The position numbers and the translations under genes are program-made. Below, one piece after another: positions 60,465 to 64,000 of a stretch of DNA of 64,000 nucleotides; position 1 is the first letter of the stretch, and each line of letters begins with the position of its first letter. Location: contig JAJDEF010000008.1 in NCBI GenBank assembly GCA_029259945.1, forward strand, positions 62,001 to 126,000, written 5' to 3'. The stretch comes from Planctomycetota bacterium. GTDB lineage: Bacteria > Planctomycetota > Planctomycetia > Pirellulales > Lacipirellulaceae. The notes beneath the pieces are model-generated. The model was not told the origin of the DNA, did no database searches, and saw only the letters and a list, made by a program, of their open reading frames with translations.

Positions 60465-62438
60465 ATGGAAGAGCAGAGTTTCAAAGGCGTTAGCAGCGTG
60501 TTGCTAGCGTCGCTGGTTGTGTTGTTGATTGGATGTTCGTCGAGTACTGAAGAGAAAGTATTGCTCCCCGAGGCGAGTGCCGGTGAAGATTTGAAGGCGG
60601 AAGCCGCACCTTCTGGGCCTGTGGTGCTTGGCAATATGGTCGAGCCTTTTGACTCTCCATCGCTCGAGGAGTTGACTGCGAGCCATGCGTGGGTGGATCG
60701 AACGGTGGCCGATTCGATGCAGCGGATGCGTGCACATCAGGCAAAACTTTCTGCGCCGGAGCTGTCGGCAAAAGAAGCGTTGGCGTTGCGGAATGACTCG
60801 TCGGAGAACAACGCGAAGATTCTAGATGCACTGGGTCGACTTGCGCCGGTGGATGGCGCAGGAGTGAACTTCGAAGCCGAGATTACATTGCTAGCCGAAG
60901 GCGATTTGAAGAGTACCAACCCGCTCTTGCTGAGTAGTGTGGTTGAATTTGATTACAGCGGATTAACCGGTTTTGGTTTGTTTGGTTTTGATTGGACGTT
61001 GGAGAAATATGCCAGTGCTGACACGGTGATTTCCTGGCAAACGAGTGAAGATCGGTTGGTCGACAAAATTATTATGCGGGATGACCTGACTTGGTCGGAT
61101 GGGACACCCATCACTGCCCACGATGTTGCTTTTACCTTTCGAGCGATTATGACCGATCAGGTGATTGTGCCAGCAATTCGCCAAGGGATGGATAAAATTC
61201 GTTGGGTGGAAGCCTACGATGATAAAACGATCGTGTTTTTTCATAAGGAGGCGTTGTCGACGAATGATGTGAACATGAGTTTTTCAATTATCCCTCAACA
61301 TATCTATGAAAAGACGATACCCGAAGACCCAACGCTTGCTAGAAGTGCTGATCATACGAGATACGAAGACGCACCCGTTGTGGGGGGGCCGTACATGCTG
61401 ACCAAGCGCGTACGAGGGCAAGAGTTCGTGCTAGAACGTCGCGAGGAATATTATCTTCACGATGGCGAGCGCGTGCGAGAAAAGCCTTATTTCAAGACGG
61501 TTCGGTTCAAAGTGATCGAAGACCGAAACACGGCACTGCTGGCATTAAAATCGGGTGATTTAGATTCGTTGATATTGATCGCTGAGCAATGGAATGGTCA
61601 AACTGGTGATGATGATTTCTATCGGCATAACATGAAGGCAAGTGGGCTGGAGTGGACGTCTTTTCATTTTTGCTGGAATACAAAGACGCCTTATTTTTCG
61701 GATAAACGTGTACGGCAAGCGATGTCGTATGCGGTCGACTACGACGAAATGTTGAACACAATTTTGTATGGGGTCTATCAGCCGAACCGCGGGACGTTTC
61801 ATCCGACCTCGCGCATGTTCCCTAAGGATGGGCCCGAGCCGTACCAGCAAGATTTAGATCAGGCGGAGGAGTTGCTCGATGAGGCAGGTTGGGACGATAG
61901 TGACGGAGATGGAATTCGTGACAAGATGATCGACGGCCAACTGGTGCCGTTTGAGTTTACTTTGATGGTGGTGAACTTTGAGGATCGGATTAAGATTGTC
62001 ACGTTGATGAAAGAAAGCCTGGATTCGATTGGCATTGTTTGTCACGTAAAGCCAACTGAGTTTACGGTGCTCACCGAGATGCAGCGAAACCATAAATTCC
62101 AGGCTGCTTTTGCGGGGTGGGGGAGCGGTGCTGACCCAGATTCGACTAGCAATATCTTTGTGACCGAAGCGGGTCGCAATTACGGAGGGTACTCGAACTC
62201 TCGTGTGGATGATCTTTTTGAGCAGGCGCGTCGAGAGTTTGACGAAGACAAACGATACGAATTATATGGAGAGATCCACAAAGAGATGTGGGAGGATCAG
62301 CCGTACACATGGCTATTTTATCGCAACTCGTTTTACGGATTCAATAAGCGTCTTAGAGGCTATAACTTCAGTCCACGGGGACCGTTTCATTATGGCCCAG
62401 GTTTTAGCAGTTTCTACATGCCTGCTGCGGCCCCTTGA
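60465..62438 (+). CDS. Oligopeptide ABC transporter, substrate-binding lipoprotein
   Basis: 657 residues. Lipobox LIGC near residue 24. Then an extra domain of about 140 residues before the binding fold (MRDDLTWSDGTPITAHDVAFTFRAI, PVVGGPYMLTKRVRGQEFVLERREEYY, KSGDLDSLI, SDKRVRQAMSYAVDYDEMLNTILYG, FAGWGSGADPDSTSNIF). This is the family 5 peptide/nickel-binding protein. It leads the operon with the two permeases. Confidence 0.92.
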   Translation: MEEQSFKGVSSVLLASLVVLLIGCSSSTEEKVLLPEASAGEDLKAEAAPSGPVVLGNMVEPFDSPSLEELTASHAWVDRTVADSMQRMRAHQAKLSAPELSAKEALALRNDSSENNAKILDALGRLAPVDGAGVNFEAEITLLAEGDLKSTNPLLLSSVVEFDYSGLTGFGLFGFDWTLEKYASADTVISWQTSEDRLVDKIIMRDDLTWSDGTPITAHDVAFTFRAIMTDQVIVPAIRQGMDKIRWVEAYDDKTIVFFHKEALSTNDVNMSFSIIPQHIYEKTIPEDPTLARSADHTRYEDAPVVGGPYMLTKRVRGQEFVLERREEYYLHDGERVREKPYFKTVRFKVIEDRNTALLALKSGDLDSLILIAEQWNGQTGDDDFYRHNMKASGLEWTSFHFCWNTKTPYFSDKRVRQAMSYAVDYDEMLNTILYGVYQPNRGTFHPTSRMFPKDGPEPYQQDLDQAEELLDEAGWDDSDGDGIRDKMIDGQLVPFEFTLMVVNFEDRIKIVTLMKESLDSIGIVCHVKPTEFTVLTEMQRNHKFQAAFAGWGSGADPDSTSNIFVTEAGRNYGGYSNSRVDDLFEQARREFDEDKRYELYGEIHKEMWEDQPYTWLFYRNSFYGFNKRLRGYNFSPRGPFHYGPGFSSFYMPAAAP

Positions 62439-62513
62439 CCGGGGAAGTCGAAAGGGAGATTTGAGTGGCGATGTTGCCAGTATGTCAGCGAGAATGGGTG
62501 CGGACGGTAGAAC

Positions 62514-63497
62514 ATGGCTAGTTATTTAATCCGCCGCTTGGCACTGGCGTCGTTGACGTTGCTGTTGATCACGTTTGTGGTCTACGCGTTAATTCGCAAT
62601 ATGCCTGGAACGCCATTGACGGCTGATCCGGCCATGATGGATCCGAGCAAGCAGATCAGCCCCGAAGAGATCGACCGACTTAATCGTTTGTATGGGCTCG
62701 ATAAGCCGTGGCATGTGGCGTATTTTTCTTGGCTGAAAAATGTGGTGCAGCTCGATTTTGGACGTTCGATTAGCCAAAACAACGCGCCTGTGGCAGAGTT
62801 GATTCGCGAACGCGTGCCGGCAACGATGTTGCTTTCGGTGAGTTCGTTGGTGCTGACCTATTTGCTTTCGATTCCGCTAGGTTTGTGGTCGACGGTAAAA
62901 TCGGGGACTCGCACGGAACGCACGGTGAGTACGGTGCTGTATATGCTGTACTCGTTGCCTTCGTTTGTAGCGGCTCTTTTTTTGCAGATTCTTCTAGCGG
63001 TGAAACTGCAATGGCTGCCGTTGTACGGGATGAGCTCTGATAACTTCGAGACGCTGTCGACGGTGGGCAAGACGTGGGATGTTTTTCTTCACGCTTTGAT
63101 GCCGATTATCTGTTTTACGTATGGCAGCTTGGCCTACTACTCGCGATTTATACGAGCGAATATGCAAGAGGTCGTTCGGCAGGATTATATTCGGACAGCT
63201 CGGGCAAAAGGTGTTTCGCCGGGGGTAGTGGTGTGGCGGCATGCATTTCGGAACACCCTTATTCCGCTAGTGACCTTGATAGGTTTGACGTTGCCAAGTT
63301 TGTTGAGCGGGGCGGTGATTTTGGAGCAGATATTTACCTGGCCTGGGATGGGGCGGCTGTATTTCGAGGCCATTGGACGCCGCGACTATGACACCATAAT
63401 GGGGCTGACGTTGATGTTTTCGGTGCTGACCCTGTTGGGGCAATTGCTGGCAGACCTGCTGTACGCGGTGGTTGATCCGCGGGTGACTTATGATTAA
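62514..63497 (+). CDS. Oligopeptide ABC transporter permease, DppB/OppB type
   Basis: 327 residues, six membrane helices. N-terminal YLIRRLALASLTLLLITFVVY, GLDKPWHVAYFSWLKNVVQLDFGRS, and the EAA loop RTARAKGVSPGVVVWRHAFRNTLIPLVTL, with TWPGMGRLYFEAI downstream. Second gene of the operon. Its last 8 bases overlap the next permease (ATGATTAA). Confidence 0.95.
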   Translation: MASYLIRRLALASLTLLLITFVVYALIRNMPGTPLTADPAMMDPSKQISPEEIDRLNRLYGLDKPWHVAYFSWLKNVVQLDFGRSISQNNAPVAELIRERVPATMLLSVSSLVLTYLLSIPLGLWSTVKSGTRTERTVSTVLYMLYSLPSFVAALFLQILLAVKLQWLPLYGMSSDNFETLSTVGKTWDVFLHALMPIICFTYGSLAYYSRFIRANMQEVVRQDYIRTARAKGVSPGVVVWRHAFRNTLIPLVTLIGLTLPSLLSGAVILEQIFTWPGMGRLYFEAIGRRDYDTIMGLTLMFSVLTLLGQLLADLLYAVVDPRVTYD

Positions 63498-64000
63498 GGA
63501 CCAAATGCCTGAGCCTACGAACAACATGATGATGGAAGAAAACGACCAAGCCTCGTTAGGGTTCTGGGGCGAAGCTTGGCAGCGGTTTCGTCGTCGCCGG
63601 TTGGCGATGTTGGCGTTGTGCTTCGTGGTGTTTATGTGCCTGATGGCGATGTTTGCCCCGTTGATCGTGGGGACGAAGCCGATTGTTTGCAAATACAAGG
63701 GCAACATCTACTTTCCTTGCCTTGGGTACTATAATCGGAGTTGGGAGAATCCGATCTTCAGAAAGGATCGCTTTCGGAATAGGTACCCCAAAAATCTGAA
63801 AACGAAAGACCCAGAAAGTTGGGCATTTTTTCCGCTGGTTTATCAAGATCCCTATCGCCGCGTGCGTGATGGCGAATGGGAAGATCGGCCAGGGAACCCC
63901 TCGGGAACGGACGGATCTCCGAGTCGGCTCAATTGGTTTGGTACCAATCAACAGGGATACGATGTGTTTGCCCAAATGGTGCACGGCACACAGATTGCGT
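63490..64000 (+). CDS. Oligopeptide ABC transporter permease, DppC/OppC type, N-terminal part
   Basis: 170 residues before the window ends. ATG at 63490 overlaps the stop of the previous permease. A polar start is followed by WGEAWQRFRRRRLAMLALCF and a membrane helix (about 36-55; VVFMCLMAMFAPLIVG). A long periplasmic loop of about 95 residues follows, then WFGTNQQGYDVFAQMVHGT, the conserved GTD-like entry to the permease core. The large loop before the core is a variant known in some OppC proteins. Confidence 0.9.
   Translation, partial: MIKDQMPEPTNNMMMEENDQASLGFWGEAWQRFRRRRLAMLALCFVVFMCLMAMFAPLIVGTKPIVCKYKGNIYFPCLGYYNRSWENPIFRKDRFRNRYPKNLKTKDPESWAFFPLVYQDPYRRVRDGEWEDRPGNPSGTDGSPSRLNWFGTNQQGYDVFAQMVHGTQIA

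Noticed and set aside
1..64000. tRNA, rRNA or CRISPR features
   Set aside because: No cloverleaf, rRNA-like conserved stretch or regularly spaced direct repeats were seen by eye; a tool search could still find a divergent tRNA.

Overview
The window looks like a chromosomal segment of a planctomycete, probably Pirellulales. The grounds are gene content rather than a marker gene: a PEP-CTERM protein, a TadE / von Willebrand factor A / TadE triad, ECF sigma factors each followed by an anti-sigma factor with a long C-terminal domain, a BlaI / M56 peptidase pair, formylglycine-generating-enzyme-like proteins, a HemD-HemE fusion, and several families of short dispersed palindromes between genes. 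No rRNA, tRNA, CRISPR array or phage module was recognised.

Layout. 1-740: SUF iron-sulfur genes (sufS cut by the window edge, sufU). 1150-6734: outer-membrane barrel, SixA, RNase HII-like protein, M56/BlaI pair. 7555-12811: HDOD protein, site-2 protease, and a TadE-VWA-TadE operon whose last protein ends in a long Lys-Pro tail. 12950-14400: three small minus-strand genes, each followed by a copy of one repeat. 14468-20555: pyruvate dehydrogenase operon lpd-aceE-aceF, with a GxxExxY gene lodged between aceE and aceF. 20961-27188: PEP-CTERM protein, three FliL-like proteins, sigma/anti-sigma pair, TIM-barrel epimerase. 27480-36865: sppA-rlmN on the plus strand, folK-panC-lgt-PDZ on the minus strand, and the hemD-hemE fusion. 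37055-42750: secreted VWA protein, conserved unknowns, CDGSH protein, second sigma/anti-sigma pair. 42868-48367: bioF, membrane protein, rhomboid, FGE-like protein, sugar-nucleotide epimerase. 48412-56680: glycogen-type cluster (glgA, galT, GH57), toxin-antitoxin pair, aspartate/aromatic aminotransferase, inositol-phosphate synthase. 56854-64000: DEAD helicase, iron-type binding protein, MBL hydrolase, and the start of an oligopeptide ABC transporter operon that runs off the window.

The most unusual features are the cassette-like array at 12951-14398, a family of nine hairpins that vary by compensatory changes around a conserved loop (one supplies the aceF stop codon, another lies inside the M56 gene), a perfect 16-bp-arm operator overlapping a good promoter upstream of blaI, Lgt with an inserted PDZ domain, FolK with a degenerate kinase-like C-terminal half, and the three clustered FliL-like proteins with no flagellar genes nearby. 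All functional calls are by reading motifs; no database search was run.
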